From NCBI RefSeq assembly GCF_026343335.1, contig NZ_JAPELX010000001.1:3782001-3846000 (forward strand): a stretch of 64,000 bases of DNA, written 5' to 3'. This document shows positions 25,867 through 34,817 of this stretch, piece by piece (position 1 is the stretch's first letter; every line of letters begins with the position of its first letter). The translations under genes and the position numbers were made by a program. Origin of the DNA: Streptomyces sp. NBC_00078. Its GTDB lineage: Bacteria; Actinomycetota; Actinomycetes; Streptomycetales; Streptomycetaceae. Below the pieces are notes generated by a model, which had not been told where the DNA came from, did no database searches, and was given only the letters and a program-made list of their open reading frames with translations.

Positions 25867-26049
25867 TCAGACGTGGTGGGGCGGCTTCTCGTCGAGGAAG
25901 CGCTTCAGGTCGGCCGCGGCGTCGCCGGCGGCGCCCGGTCGCTCGCCCCAGCCGCGGTCCGTGTCGTCCGAGGACCGCTGGTCCAGCGGGTCGTCGAAGA
26001 TCAGCGCGGGCTTCGGGGCAGGCGGCTCGGGGGCGGGGGCGGAGGTCAT
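25867..26049 (-). CDS. Small conserved hypothetical protein
   Basis: 60 aa, Pro/Ala-rich at the start, then LIFDDPLDQRSSDDTDRGWG and a C-terminal helix DLKRFLDEKPPHHV. No transmembrane segment. GGAGG lies just before the ATG (spacing short). The acidic core and helical tail look like a real small protein common in Streptomyces; function unknown. Convergent with mscL. Confidence 0.6.
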   Translation of the reverse strand: MTSAPAPEPPAPKPALIFDDPLDQRSSDDTDRGWGERPGAAGDAAADLKRFLDEKPPHHV

Positions 26050-26177
26050 GCCTCCAGGGTACGGGGCCGGGGGCGCGCGGCCTCCCGGTCGGGTCGGTGG
26101 ATCACACGCCGTGCGGGGCCGTACACCGCTGGGCCGCTCACAAGATTTTCGGCCGCTTATCTGGTGTGCTGGAACAC

Positions 26178-27434
26178 ATGACGAGCAGTTCGACTCCCCC
26201 GTCGGCGTCCGCCGGCGAGCCCGCGGACCACAGACCGCTGCGCAGGCTCAGGGCCCGCGGCCGCGACGAGGCGCATCGCGTCGCGTCACCGCTGGAGCTC
26301 TTCTTCGACCTTTGCTTCGTAGTGGCCATCGCCCAGGCCGGCGCCCAGCTGGTGCATGCCATGGCCGAGGGGCACGCGGGCGTGGGGATCCTCAACTACG
26401 CGATGATCTTCTTCGCCATCTGGTGGGCGTGGATGAACTTCACCTGGTTCGCCTCGGCGTACGACAACGACGACGCGCTCTACCGGGTGGTCACACTGGT
26501 CCAGATCGCCGGTGTGCTGGTCCTCGCGGCCGGGGTCTCGCGGGCGTTCGAGGAGCACGACTACCTGGCCGTGTGGCTGGGCTACGTGATCATGCGGCTC
26601 GCCATGGCGTCGCAGTGGCTGCGCGTGGCGCGGTCGACCGAGGGCGCCGAGCGAACGATGGCGTATCGGTACGCCGGCGGCGTGCTGCTGTGCCTGATCG
26701 GCTGGCTGGGGCTGGTGCTGCTGCCGGAGGACGCCCGGGCGTGGGTGTTCCTGGTGATGGTGTTCGCGGAGTTGGGCGTGCCGCTGTTCGCGGAGAAGGA
26801 CCACCCCACGTCCTGGCACCCGCACCACATCGCCGAGCGGTACGGACTGTTCACGATCATCGTGCTCGGCGAGACCATCGCGGCGGCCACCGTCGCCATG
26901 AAGTCGGGCGTGGACGAGCACGACGCCCTGGGCGACCTGTTGCCGATCGCGGCGGGCGGACTGCTGATCATCTTCGCCGCCTGGTGGATCTACTTCGTGG
27001 TGCCGATCCACGGTCATCTCCGCTCCAACCGGCAGTCCTTTCTCTGGGGTTACGGCCACTACCTGATCTTCGCTTCGGCGGCCGCCATCGGCGCCGGCCT
27101 GGAGGTGGGGGTGGAGCAGGCGGTCGGCAAGGCCCACATCTCCACGCTGGCCGCGTCTGCTGCGGTGACCCTGCCGACGGCGCTGTTCCTGCTCACGGTC
27201 TGGGCGTTGCACTCCCGCTTCTACAAGGTGGGCATCGCGCAGCAGCTGGTGCTGCCGACCACTGCCCTGCTGGTGATCGCATGCACGTTCCTCGGCGACT
27301 GGGCGGTGTTCGCGGCGGGGCTGGTGTCGGCGCTGGCCGTGGCCACCGGGACGACGCTGACGGCGCGGACGGCCGCCGCGGAGCGCGGGGCGAGCGGCTC
27401 CGGCGGAGAGCGCGCCACCACCCCGTTGGCGTGA
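26178..27434 (+). CDS. Low temperature requirement protein A (LtrA) family membrane protein
   Basis: A 418-aa polytopic protein of the LtrA family: SPLELFFDLCFVVAIAQ in the first helix, WWAWMNFTWFASAYDNDD, and HIAERYGLFTIIVLGETIAA are family signatures; about ten helices. LtrA was named from cold-sensitive Listeria mutants; the biochemical role is unknown. The ATG at 26178 precedes a Ser/Pro-rich leader. Confidence 0.9.
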   Translation: MTSSSTPPSASAGEPADHRPLRRLRARGRDEAHRVASPLELFFDLCFVVAIAQAGAQLVHAMAEGHAGVGILNYAMIFFAIWWAWMNFTWFASAYDNDDALYRVVTLVQIAGVLVLAAGVSRAFEEHDYLAVWLGYVIMRLAMASQWLRVARSTEGAERTMAYRYAGGVLLCLIGWLGLVLLPEDARAWVFLVMVFAELGVPLFAEKDHPTSWHPHHIAERYGLFTIIVLGETIAAATVAMKSGVDEHDALGDLLPIAAGGLLIIFAAWWIYFVVPIHGHLRSNRQSFLWGYGHYLIFASAAAIGAGLEVGVEQAVGKAHISTLAASAAVTLPTALFLLTVWALHSRFYKVGIAQQLVLPTTALLVIACTFLGDWAVFAAGLVSALAVATGTTLTARTAAAERGASGSGGERATTPLA

Positions 27435-27523
27435 GCCGGGCCGAGCCCGGAAGCCCGTCATGTCCCGCGGGCGGGGCAGAGCGGGAAAGCCCCTCACGTC
27501 CCGCGCGGGGCGAGACTAAGGGC

Positions 27524-28567
27524 ATGACAACCGAGCCCAGGACAGTTGACGCTCTGACGGACGTCGCCGGGGTGCGGGTGGGGCACGCGACGCGCATCGG
27601 CGACGGTTGGCTCACCGGCACCACCGTCGTACTCGCCCCGGAGGGCGGGGCCGTGGCCGCCGTGGATGTGCGCGGCGGCGGCCCCGGCACGAAGGAGACC
27701 GACGCCCTCGACCCGCGCAACCTCGTGAGCAGGGTCGACGCGATCGTGCTGACCGGCGGCAGTGCCTACGGGCTCGACGCGGCGTCCGGGGTGATGGCCT
27801 GGCTGGAGGAGCAGGGGCGGGGTGTGCGCGTCGGCGTGGACCCGGCACACGTGGTGCCGGTGGTACCGGCCGCCTGCGTCTTCGACCTGGGGCGGGGAGG
27901 AAGGTTCTCCGCGCGGCCGGACGCGAGCACCGGCCGGGCCGCGGTGGAAGCGGCCGCGGCGAGCGCGGTCGGGGCACCCGTGCCGGAAGGGTGCGTGGGC
28001 GCCGGTACGGGGGCCGTTGTGGGACCGGTGAAAGGCGGGGTCGGCAGCGCGAGCACCGTTCTCGGCTCGGGGATCACGGTCGCCGCGCTGGTGGTGGCCA
28101 ACGCGGTCGGTTCGGCGATGGATCCGGAAACGGGCGTCCTGTACGGGGAGTTGTTCCAGGGACGGGCTGCCTACCCGGATTCACACATCCACGAGGCCGC
28201 GCGCAGGCGCCTGGACGAGAGTGCCGCCGCGAACGGGGTCCCCCCGCTGAACACGACACTCGCCGTCGTCGCCACCGACGCGGAACTGTCCAAGGCCCAG
28301 GCGCAGAAGCTGGCCGGCACAGCGCACGACGGCATCGCCCGCGCCGTGCGACCGGTGCACCTCCTCAACGACGGTGACACCGTGTTCGTCCTGGCGACAG
28401 GGACGCGCCCACTCGACGCCGAGCACCCCCTGGCCCTGAACGAAGTCCTCGCGGCAGGCGGGGAGGTGGTCACCCGCGCGATCGTACGAGCCGTGCGCGC
28501 CGCAGAGCCGGTGTCCGGCGCGGGCGCGGAGTGGCCGTCGTACGAGGAGTTGTACGGAGCTCGCTGA
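27524..28567 (+). CDS. P1 family peptidase (DmpA-like)
   Basis: A 347-aa self-processing Ntn-type peptidase. DVAGVRVGHAT and DVRGGGPGTKETDALDP lie near the N-terminus; GAGTGAVVGPVKGGVGSAS is the glycine-rich core; the autocleavage site is N243-T244 in PPLNTTLAVVATD, making Thr244 the nucleophile of the small subunit. DmpA-type enzymes are aminopeptidases. No signal peptide; cytosolic. Confidence 0.9.
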   Translation: MTTEPRTVDALTDVAGVRVGHATRIGDGWLTGTTVVLAPEGGAVAAVDVRGGGPGTKETDALDPRNLVSRVDAIVLTGGSAYGLDAASGVMAWLEEQGRGVRVGVDPAHVVPVVPAACVFDLGRGGRFSARPDASTGRAAVEAAAASAVGAPVPEGCVGAGTGAVVGPVKGGVGSASTVLGSGITVAALVVANAVGSAMDPETGVLYGELFQGRAAYPDSHIHEAARRRLDESAAANGVPPLNTTLAVVATDAELSKAQAQKLAGTAHDGIARAVRPVHLLNDGDTVFVLATGTRPLDAEHPLALNEVLAAGGEVVTRAIVRAVRAAEPVSGAGAEWPSYEELYGAR

Positions 28568-28864
28568 GGAGACCGCCGCCAGGTGGGTGCGGGGCCGTCG
28601 CGCCGAACACGCACCTCGGCACCCCACACTCCACACCCCTCATCCGGTACCCGACGCCCGCGCCTCGAACCCCGCGCCCCGCGCCCGCGCCCGCGCCCAC
28701 CAGCCAGCACCGCCACCCATCACCCATCACCCATCACCCAATTGTCGCGGTTCTGTCACGCGATGGCGTTCGTGGCTGTCGGCGGGAACCTCAGTGGTCG
28801 TTGATTGCCTCTTTGTCCACGCACTGGAGCGGATCACTCACATCACACGAACCTGGAGCAGCCC
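28568..28864. other. Intergenic region with short tandem repeats
   Basis: 297 bp, no credible gene. It contains Cys/Pro-like GC-rich repeats (a CGCCCG-type run near 28672-28700) and four tandem copies of a CCCATCA heptamer (about 28716-28740). The L,D-transpeptidase promoter must lie in the more AT-rich last 120 bp. Confidence 0.5.
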
Positions 28865-30091
28865 GTGACAACGGCGGACATTGCAGCGCGGCGAGTACTG
28901 GGGGCCTGTGCCGCCCTGATGGTCGGCGCCCTCACCCTCACCGGCTGCGGTGGCAACGCCGATGCCAGTTCGACCTCCGACAGCGGCAAGGACGGCGGCG
29001 GCTCGGCCAAGACGTCCACGGCGAAGATCGTCATCTCGGCGAAGGACGGCTCGACCGACGCGTCGATCAACTCGACCGGCGTGAAGGTCAGCAACGGCAA
29101 GCTGACCGACGTGAAGATGACCGTGGCGGGATCGGGGCAGGCCGTACCGGGTTCGATATCCGGGGACGGCGCTGCCTGGAAGCCGAAGGAGCAGCTGGAG
29201 CGCGGGACGAAGTACCAGCTCTCGGCGACCGCCAAGGACTCGGGCGGTCGTACGGCTGCCGCCAACTCCATCTTCACGACCGTCACTTCGGCCAACAGCT
29301 TCATCGGGACGTACACCCCGGACAACGGGACGACGGTCGGCGTCGGGATGCCGGTGTCGTTCAACTTCGACAAGGTGATCTCCGACAGGAAGGCCGTGCA
29401 GTCGCACATCACCGTCAGCTCCAACAGCGGGCAGAAGGTGGTCGGACACTGGTTCGGCGCGCAGCGGCTCGACTTCAGGCCCGAGGAGTACTGGAAGGCC
29501 GGCTCCAAGGTCACGATGAACATCGACCTGGACGGCGTCGAGGGCGCGAACGGTGTCTACGGGGTGCAGAAGAAGACCGTCACGTTCACGGTCGGGCGCT
29601 CGCAGGTGTCCACGGTCGACGTGAACACGCAGACCATGACGGTCGTGCGCGACGGCAAGACGCTCAAGACGATCCCGATCTCCTCGGGCAGCCCGGAGCA
29701 CACGACGTACAACGGGCAGATGGTCATCTCGGAGAAGTTCGTGCAGACGCGCATGAACAGCCAGACGGTGGGCCTGGGCGGCGAGTACGACATCCCGGAC
29801 GTGCCGCACGCGATGCGGCTGACCTCGTCGGGGACCTTCATCCATGGCAACTACTGGTACAGCAAGAGCAATCCGCCCTTCGGCAACCAGGGCACCAGCC
29901 ACGGCTGCGTCGGACTCGCGGACGTGCAGGGCGCACAGGGTGCCACGCCCGCCAAGTGGTTCTACGACAACTCGCTCATCGGGGACGTCGTGATCGTCAA
30001 GAACTCCCCCGACAAGACCGTCGCGCCGGACAACGGGCTCAACGGCTGGAACCTGGCGTGGAGCGAGTGGGTCGCGGGCAGCGCCGCCTGA
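28865..30091 (+). CDS. L,D-transpeptidase lipoprotein (YkuD, Ig-like)
   Basis: A 408-aa lipoprotein with signal peptide and lipobox LTGC (lipidated Cys28), a Ser/Gly/Lys linker, two bacterial Ig-like domains (about 50-240, as in mycobacterial LdtMt2), then a YkuD domain with HGNYWY and the catalytic SHGCVGL motif. It makes 3-3 cross-links in peptidoglycan on the outer membrane face. GTG start behind GGAG. The last codons and stop lie in the first unit of a 23-bp tandem repeat. Confidence 0.94.
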   Translation: MTTADIAARRVLGACAALMVGALTLTGCGGNADASSTSDSGKDGGGSAKTSTAKIVISAKDGSTDASINSTGVKVSNGKLTDVKMTVAGSGQAVPGSISGDGAAWKPKEQLERGTKYQLSATAKDSGGRTAAANSIFTTVTSANSFIGTYTPDNGTTVGVGMPVSFNFDKVISDRKAVQSHITVSSNSGQKVVGHWFGAQRLDFRPEEYWKAGSKVTMNIDLDGVEGANGVYGVQKKTVTFTVGRSQVSTVDVNTQTMTVVRDGKTLKTIPISSGSPEHTTYNGQMVISEKFVQTRMNSQTVGLGGEYDIPDVPHAMRLTSSGTFIHGNYWYSKSNPPFGNQGTSHGCVGLADVQGAQGATPAKWFYDNSLIGDVVIVKNSPDKTVAPDNGLNGWNLAWSEWVAGSAA

Positions 30092-30151
30092 TCGTCGCGG
30101 GCAGCGCCGCCTGATCGTCGCGGGCAGCGCCGCCTGATCGTCGCGGGCAGC
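30071..30151. repeat. 23-bp tandem repeat (3.5 copies) spanning the ldt stop codon
   Basis: Identical 23-bp units at 30071-30093, 30094-30116 and 30117-30139, followed by 12 bp of a fourth. The first unit encodes the last residues (VAGSAA) and contains the TGA; the extra copies lie in the 3' untranslated region. Recent slippage or unequal exchange is the simplest origin. Confidence 0.95.
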
Positions 30152-30206
30152 AGGGCTGTCCCGATCGCCTCAAGGCCCGCCTGAGCAGGTGCTTCTGACG
30201 GATCAT

Positions 30207-30237
30207 CGGGCCGTGTGGGAACGTCTCGCACGGCCCG
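30207..30237 (+). terminator. Terminator after the L,D-transpeptidase gene
   Basis: 9-bp stem CGGGCCGTG / CACGGCCCG with a 13-nt loop, about 115 bp after the stop and after the tandem repeat. Confidence 0.65.
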
Positions 30238-30341
30238 GGCGTTTTCCGGGCGTACGTTTTCTCGGTTCCCGGACATGATGTCCGACCGAGGGGCTACGGT
30301 ATGCACCCACAAGGTGACATGCAGCAACGCCGGGAGAAACC

Positions 30342-31088
30342 TTGAGCGTTCCGTACGAGACGGCAGCGTACGAACCACCCGAGTCGCCCGAGTCTCCGGA
30401 GGAGCACCTCGCGCGACTGCTCGGCCGTGCCCTGAACTCCTTCGAGCTGCCGGACGAGGCGATACAGCGGCTCGACTGCGCGCTGGCGCACGACAGTTCA
30501 CTGCACTCCGCGCACCACAGCGCGGGGCTGCACCGCGAGACGTACCGGCACACCTGGCTGCTCGCCGACGGTTCGGCGCTGACGCTGTGGGAGCTCGTGC
30601 ACAACACCACGCGCGGCGGCGACCCGCAGCACGAGGTGTACGTCGACGAGGAGGAGCTGCGCGCCGCGACCGGGCGCCTGCCGCTGCCACAGGACGAACC
30701 GGACTTCGAACTGCCGGTGACGGTACAGCTGTCGCCGATCCCCGCGCCCCGGCACGCGTATGTGCCGGACGACTCGGCGGATCACGCGCGCCGGCTGCTG
30801 CGGCGTGCGGAGAACGCGGACCGGCCGGGGTCGGAGACGGCCGCGCTGCTCGCCACGGCGTTCGCGCACCAGATCACACAGGCCTTCGGGCGCCCGTGCC
30901 GCGCGGGCCGCGCGGCACTCTGCTTCTCGCTCTACGAGCACGCCTTCCTGCTGCGTGACGGCGAGGAGGTCTCCCTCTGGGAGGTCGAGCACACGGCGAC
31001 GCCCGACGGGCGGCACATGTGCGAGGTGTACGTCAGCGAGGACGCTGCCCGGGATGCGATGGAGCGGCGGGCAGCACAGGTTTCCTGA
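30342..31088 (+). CDS. DUF6227 family protein with internal duplication
   Basis: A 248-aa soluble Streptomyces-type protein. The two halves are homologous: residues 22-110 and 146-240 both contain an R-L-L-R/G-R-A helix, then a strand pair of the form LL-x-DG-x-x-x-x-LWE-x-x-H-x-T, then EVYV-x-E-x-x-x-R. No catalytic motif or known function. TTG start with GGGAG at good spacing. Confidence 0.85.
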   Translation: MSVPYETAAYEPPESPESPEEHLARLLGRALNSFELPDEAIQRLDCALAHDSSLHSAHHSAGLHRETYRHTWLLADGSALTLWELVHNTTRGGDPQHEVYVDEEELRAATGRLPLPQDEPDFELPVTVQLSPIPAPRHAYVPDDSADHARRLLRRAENADRPGSETAALLATAFAHQITQAFGRPCRAGRAALCFSLYEHAFLLRDGEEVSLWEVEHTATPDGRHMCEVYVSEDAARDAMERRAAQVS

Positions 31089-31180
31089 ACGGCTGGCCCC
31101 CTGGTCAGTGCTGGTGCCCGCCCGGCCCCGCCTTGCCCGCCCGGCCTGCTCCGCCCGCCCCGCCCGGCCCGCGCGGCTTC

Positions 31181-31438
31181 TCAGCTGCCGTCGCTGAGCC
31201 GTCGTACGAGACCCGCGAACGCGTCCCTCTCCGCCGGGGTCAGCTCGACGTTCTCCAGCGTTGGCGCCGACCGGCGCTGACGCCGGAGAACGCGCGGCGT
31301 GCGGCCGGTGGACCGCACGACCGGTCCGAAGTAGCCGCGACGGGCGAGGCCGATCAGGACGAACACCCAGAAGGCGGCGGCGAAAAGGAGTATCGCCGCG
31401 CCCATCGACTGGAGAACCGGGACGTGCTCATCAGGCAT
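31181..31438 (-). CDS. Small single-pass membrane protein
   Basis: 85 aa with one membrane helix (about 10-30, SMGAAILLFAAAFWVFVLIGLA) and a basic cytoplasmic tail ending in a short amphipathic helix (ELTPAERDAFAGLVRRL). No family recognised. The fru operon terminator lies just upstream, so it is independently transcribed. Confidence 0.7.
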   Translation of the reverse strand: MPDEHVPVLQSMGAAILLFAAAFWVFVLIGLARRGYFGPVVRSTGRTPRVLRRQRRSAPTLENVELTPAERDAFAGLVRRLSDGS

Positions 31439-31454
31439 GCGCCCCAGTAGACAC

Positions 31455-31483
31455 CACGGTCCGGGCCTTCGGCCCGGACCGTG
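31455..31483 (-). terminator. Terminator of the fru operon
   Basis: Perfect 13-bp stem CACGGTCCGGGCC / GGCCCGGACCGTG with loop TTC, 70 bp beyond the fruA stop on the minus strand. Confidence 0.88.
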
Positions 31484-31552
31484 ACGTATCTCGCAGTTGC
31501 CGTGAACAGGTCACAGCCCATCAAACAGCACCTCAAAGGGACAAGCCGAGCC

Positions 31553-33622
31553 CTACGCCGCCACCGGCTGCTTCGCCTCGGCCGACGCGGTGGCCGTGTC
31601 CCCGGCCGTGCCGGGGCTCACCGCGCCCGGTGCCGGCTTGCGCATCCCCTTCAGGACCACCACCAGTGCGGTCGTGACGCACACGCCCACCGCGATGGCG
31701 ATCAGGTACAGGAACGGGTTGCCGATCAGCGGGACCACGAAGATGCCGCCGTGCGGGGCGCGCAGGGTGGTGCTGAAGGCCATCGACAGGGCGCCGGTGA
31801 TCGCGCCGCCCACCATCGAGGAGGGGATGACCCGCAGGGGGTCGGCGGCGGCGAACGGAATGGCGCCCTCGGAGATGAAGGAGGCGCCCAGGACCCAGGC
31901 GGCCTTGCCGTTCTCGCGCTCGGTCTGTGTGAAGAGCTTGCCGCGGACCGTGGTGGCCAGGGCCATCGCGAGCGGGGGGACCATGCCGGCCGCCATGACC
32001 GCGGCCATGATCTTCATCGCGGAGTCACTCGGGTTGGAGACCGCGATGCCGGCGGTGGCGAAGGTGTACGCGACCTTGTTGACGGGACCGCCCAGGTCGA
32101 AGCACATCATCAGGCCGAGCAGGGCGCCGAGCAGGATGGCGTTGGAGCCGGAGAGGCCGTTCAGCCAGTCGGTCATGCCCTTCTGGGCGGAGGCGATGGG
32201 CTTGCCGACGACGACGAACATCAGGAAGCCGACGATCGCCGAGGAGATCAGCGGGATCACCACCACCGGCATGATGCCGCGTACCGGCGCCGGGATCTTC
32301 ACCTTCTGGATCGACAGCACCACACCGCCGGCGAGCAGGCCGGCCACCAGGCCACCGAGGAAGCCCGCGTTGATCGTGGATGCGATCATGCCGCCGACGA
32401 ACCCGGGCACCAGGCCCGGCCGGTCCGCCATGCCGTAGGCGATGTAACCGGCCAGGACCGGGACCAGGAAGCCGAAGGCCACGGCGCCGATCTGGAACAG
32501 CAGGGCGGCCCAGCTGTCCGTCTGGGTCCAGACGAAGTGGTTCATGACCGAGGGCGCGGACTTGATCTCGTATCCGCCGATCGCGAAGCCGAGGGCGATC
32601 AGCAGACCGCCTGCCGCGACGAACGGGACCATGTAACTCACGCCGGACATCAGCCACTTGCGCAGCTTGGTGCCGTAGCCCTCGCCGGACTCACCGGCGC
32701 GCTCGACCGGCGTGCCCGCGCCCGGGGCGGCGCCCGCGCTCACCTCACCGCGCTCCGCCTTCCCGCGCACCTCGGTGATCAGCTCGCCGGGGCGGTTGAT
32801 GCCGGCCTTCACACCGACGTCGACGGTCGGCTTGCCGGCGAAGCGGTCCTTTTCCCGTACGGAGACGTCGTGCGCGAAGATCACGCCGTCCGCCGCCGCG
32901 ATGACGGCCGGGTCGAGCCGGGTGAAGCCGGCCGAGCCCTGGGTCTCGACGACGACCTCGACGCCCGCCTCGCGGCCCGCGTTCTCCAGGGACTCGGCCG
33001 CCATGTACGTGTGGGCGATGCCGGTCGGGCAGGAGGTGACGGCGACGATACGGAACGGGCGCTCGTCCGGGGAGGGGGCGTCCGGTGCCGGGGGCGGTGC
33101 CGGGGCCGTGCTGCCCGCTGCGGCTTCGGAGGAGGCCGCCTCCGAAGCCGCAGCGGAGTCTTCTGCACCGGCCGCCGCCGGCTCGTCCCCGCGGATCAGT
33201 GCCGCCGCGGCCGTCGCGTCGCCCACCGAGCGCAGCGCGTCCGTGAACTCGGCGTTCATGAGCTGGCGGGCCAGCGACGACAGGATCGTCAGATGGGCGT
33301 CGTCGGCGCCGGCGGGCGCGGCGATAAGGAAGATCAGGTCGGCGGGGCCGTCGGCCGCGCCGAAGTCGATGCCGGCGGCGCTGCGCCCGAAGGCGAGCGT
33401 CGGCTCGGTGACGTGCTCGCTGCGGCAGTGCGGGATGCCGATGCCGCCGTCCAGGCCGGTGGGCATCTGTGCCTCGCGGGCGGCCACGTCGGCGAGGAAG
33501 CCCTCCAGGTCGGTCACCCGGCCCAGGGCCACCATGCGCTCGGCGAGGGCACGTGCCGCCGCATCCTTGGTGTCGGCGGACAGGTCGAGATCGACCAGGT
33601 CCGCGGTGATCATGTCGCTCAT
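31553..33622 (-). CDS. fruA: PTS fructose transporter, fused EIIABC
   Basis: A 689-aa fructose permease in the order EIIA (1-145; phosphorylated His65 in GIGIPHCRS), an Ala/Pro/Ser-rich linker, EIIB (about 188-290; phosphocysteine C198 in VAVTSCPTGIAHT), and EIIC with 8-10 membrane helices (about 330-670). It imports fructose as fructose-1-phosphate using HPr-P. AAGGAG precedes the ATG at 33622. Last gene of fruR-fruK-fruA; separated from fruK by 247 bp of repetitive sequence. Confidence 0.96.
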   Translation of the reverse strand: MSDMITADLVDLDLSADTKDAAARALAERMVALGRVTDLEGFLADVAAREAQMPTGLDGGIGIPHCRSEHVTEPTLAFGRSAAGIDFGAADGPADLIFLIAAPAGADDAHLTILSSLARQLMNAEFTDALRSVGDATAAAALIRGDEPAAAGAEDSAAASEAASSEAAAGSTAPAPPPAPDAPSPDERPFRIVAVTSCPTGIAHTYMAAESLENAGREAGVEVVVETQGSAGFTRLDPAVIAAADGVIFAHDVSVREKDRFAGKPTVDVGVKAGINRPGELITEVRGKAERGEVSAGAAPGAGTPVERAGESGEGYGTKLRKWLMSGVSYMVPFVAAGGLLIALGFAIGGYEIKSAPSVMNHFVWTQTDSWAALLFQIGAVAFGFLVPVLAGYIAYGMADRPGLVPGFVGGMIASTINAGFLGGLVAGLLAGGVVLSIQKVKIPAPVRGIMPVVVIPLISSAIVGFLMFVVVGKPIASAQKGMTDWLNGLSGSNAILLGALLGLMMCFDLGGPVNKVAYTFATAGIAVSNPSDSAMKIMAAVMAAGMVPPLAMALATTVRGKLFTQTERENGKAAWVLGASFISEGAIPFAAADPLRVIPSSMVGGAITGALSMAFSTTLRAPHGGIFVVPLIGNPFLYLIAIAVGVCVTTALVVVLKGMRKPAPGAVSPGTAGDTATASAEAKQPVAA

Positions 33623-33660
33623 CGCGGGCTCCTTAGCACGCGTATCGCCCGGAGAGTGCC

Positions 33661-33755
33661 GTGGGCGGGGGTGGGGACGGGAGTGGGGAGGGGGGTGGGG
33701 AGGGGGGTGGGATCAGGGGTGATGGGGGCGGGGACGGGGAAACCTCGCCCCCATC
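33661..33755. repeat. G-rich tandem repeat and hairpin between fruK and fruA
   Basis: The + strand is strongly G-rich, with tandem GGGTGGGGAGGG units (about 33681-33712) having G-quadruplex potential. Next comes a hairpin GATGGGGGCG (33721-33730) / CGCCCCCATC (33746-33755). In the fru mRNA this is a C-rich intercistronic segment. It could attenuate fruA expression; that is inference. Confidence 0.7.
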
Positions 33756-33869
33756 GGGCGGCAGGGCGGCTCAGGTGGTCCTGCCTGCCGTCGGCCGCGG
33801 CGAGTAACCAGGAACCCGGCCGCTTCGGAGCCGGCCCGCACGGCGTGGGTCCGCACAGTACGTGACGCG

Positions 33870-34817
33870 TCATGAGACCGGCTCCTTCAGTACGCGATCC
33901 ACCGGTACGTCGGCCGTGACCGTCACCGCCGCCGGGTCCAGGTCGGAGGGGGTCGGCATCACGCTGCCCGGCAGCTGGACGGCCGCCGCTCCGTGCGCGA
34001 CCGCGGAGGCCAGCGCCTTCGGCCCCCTGCCGCCCGCGATCAGGAAGCCCGCGAGGGAGGAGTCACCGGCGCCCACGTTGCTGCGTACGGCACTCGCGTG
34101 GGCGCTGCCGTACCAGGTGCCCGCGGCGTCCACGAGCAGCTGACCGTCGGCGCCCAGGCTGGCGAGCACGGCGCGCGCGCCCATTCCGCGCAGTTCCTCG
34201 GCGGCCTTCGCCGCGTCGCCCACGGTCGCCAGGGGGCGCCCGACGGCCTCCGCGAGTTCCTCGGCGTTCGGCTTCACCACGTCGGGACGCTCGCGCAGCG
34301 CCGCGAGCAGCGCCGGCCCGGAGGTGTCCAGGGCGATCCGGACGCCCGCGGCGTGGGCCCGCGCGACCAGGTCGGCGTACCACTCGGGCGCGAGTCCGCG
34401 CGGCAGGCTGCCGCAGCAGGCGATCCAGTCCGCGTCGCGCGCCTGGGCCCGCACCGTCTCGAAGAGCAGCTCCTGCTCCTCGGCCGACAGCTCGGGACCC
34501 GGTGCGTTGATCTTCGTCAGCACCCCGTCCGCCTCGGCGAGCGCGATGTTCGAACGGGTGGCTCCGGCGATCGGCACCGGCGCGACCTCGATGCCCTGCG
34601 CGTCGAGCAGATCGGCGACGAGCGCCCCCGGAGCACCGCCCAGCGGCAGGACAGCGACCGTGCGCTGCCCCGCGGCCGCGACGGCGCGCGAGACGTTGAC
34701 GCCCTTGCCGCCCGGGTCCATGCGTTCGCCGGTGGCCCTGATGACCTCGCCGCGCTCCAGCGACGGCACCTCGTACGTGCGGTCCAGGGACGGGTTCGGG
34801 GTGACGGTGAGGATCAT
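33870..34817 (-). CDS. fruK: 1-phosphofructokinase
   Basis: A 315-aa PfkB-family kinase: NPSLDRTY at the sugar site, the first signature GGKGVNVSRAVAAAG, and the second NVGAGDSSLAGFL with catalytic Asp. It phosphorylates fructose-1-phosphate from FruA to fructose-1,6-bisphosphate. Its ATG overlaps the fruR stop as ATGA, indicating translational coupling. Confidence 0.95.
   Translation of the reverse strand: MILTVTPNPSLDRTYEVPSLERGEVIRATGERMDPGGKGVNVSRAVAAAGQRTVAVLPLGGAPGALVADLLDAQGIEVAPVPIAGATRSNIALAEADGVLTKINAPGPELSAEEQELLFETVRAQARDADWIACCGSLPRGLAPEWYADLVARAHAAGVRIALDTSGPALLAALRERPDVVKPNAEELAEAVGRPLATVGDAAKAAEELRGMGARAVLASLGADGQLLVDAAGTWYGSAHASAVRSNVGAGDSSLAGFLIAGGRGPKALASAVAHGAAAVQLPGSVMPTPSDLDPAAVTVTADVPVDRVLKEPVS

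Noticed and set aside
28672..28740. Short tandem repeats before the L,D-transpeptidase as a CRISPR array
   Set aside because: Units are 6-7 bp with no spacers and no cas genes are near.
31481..33865. 794-codon open frame antisense to fruA
   Set aside because: Codon-shadow frame; product is His/Arg/Asp-rich without recognisable domain.
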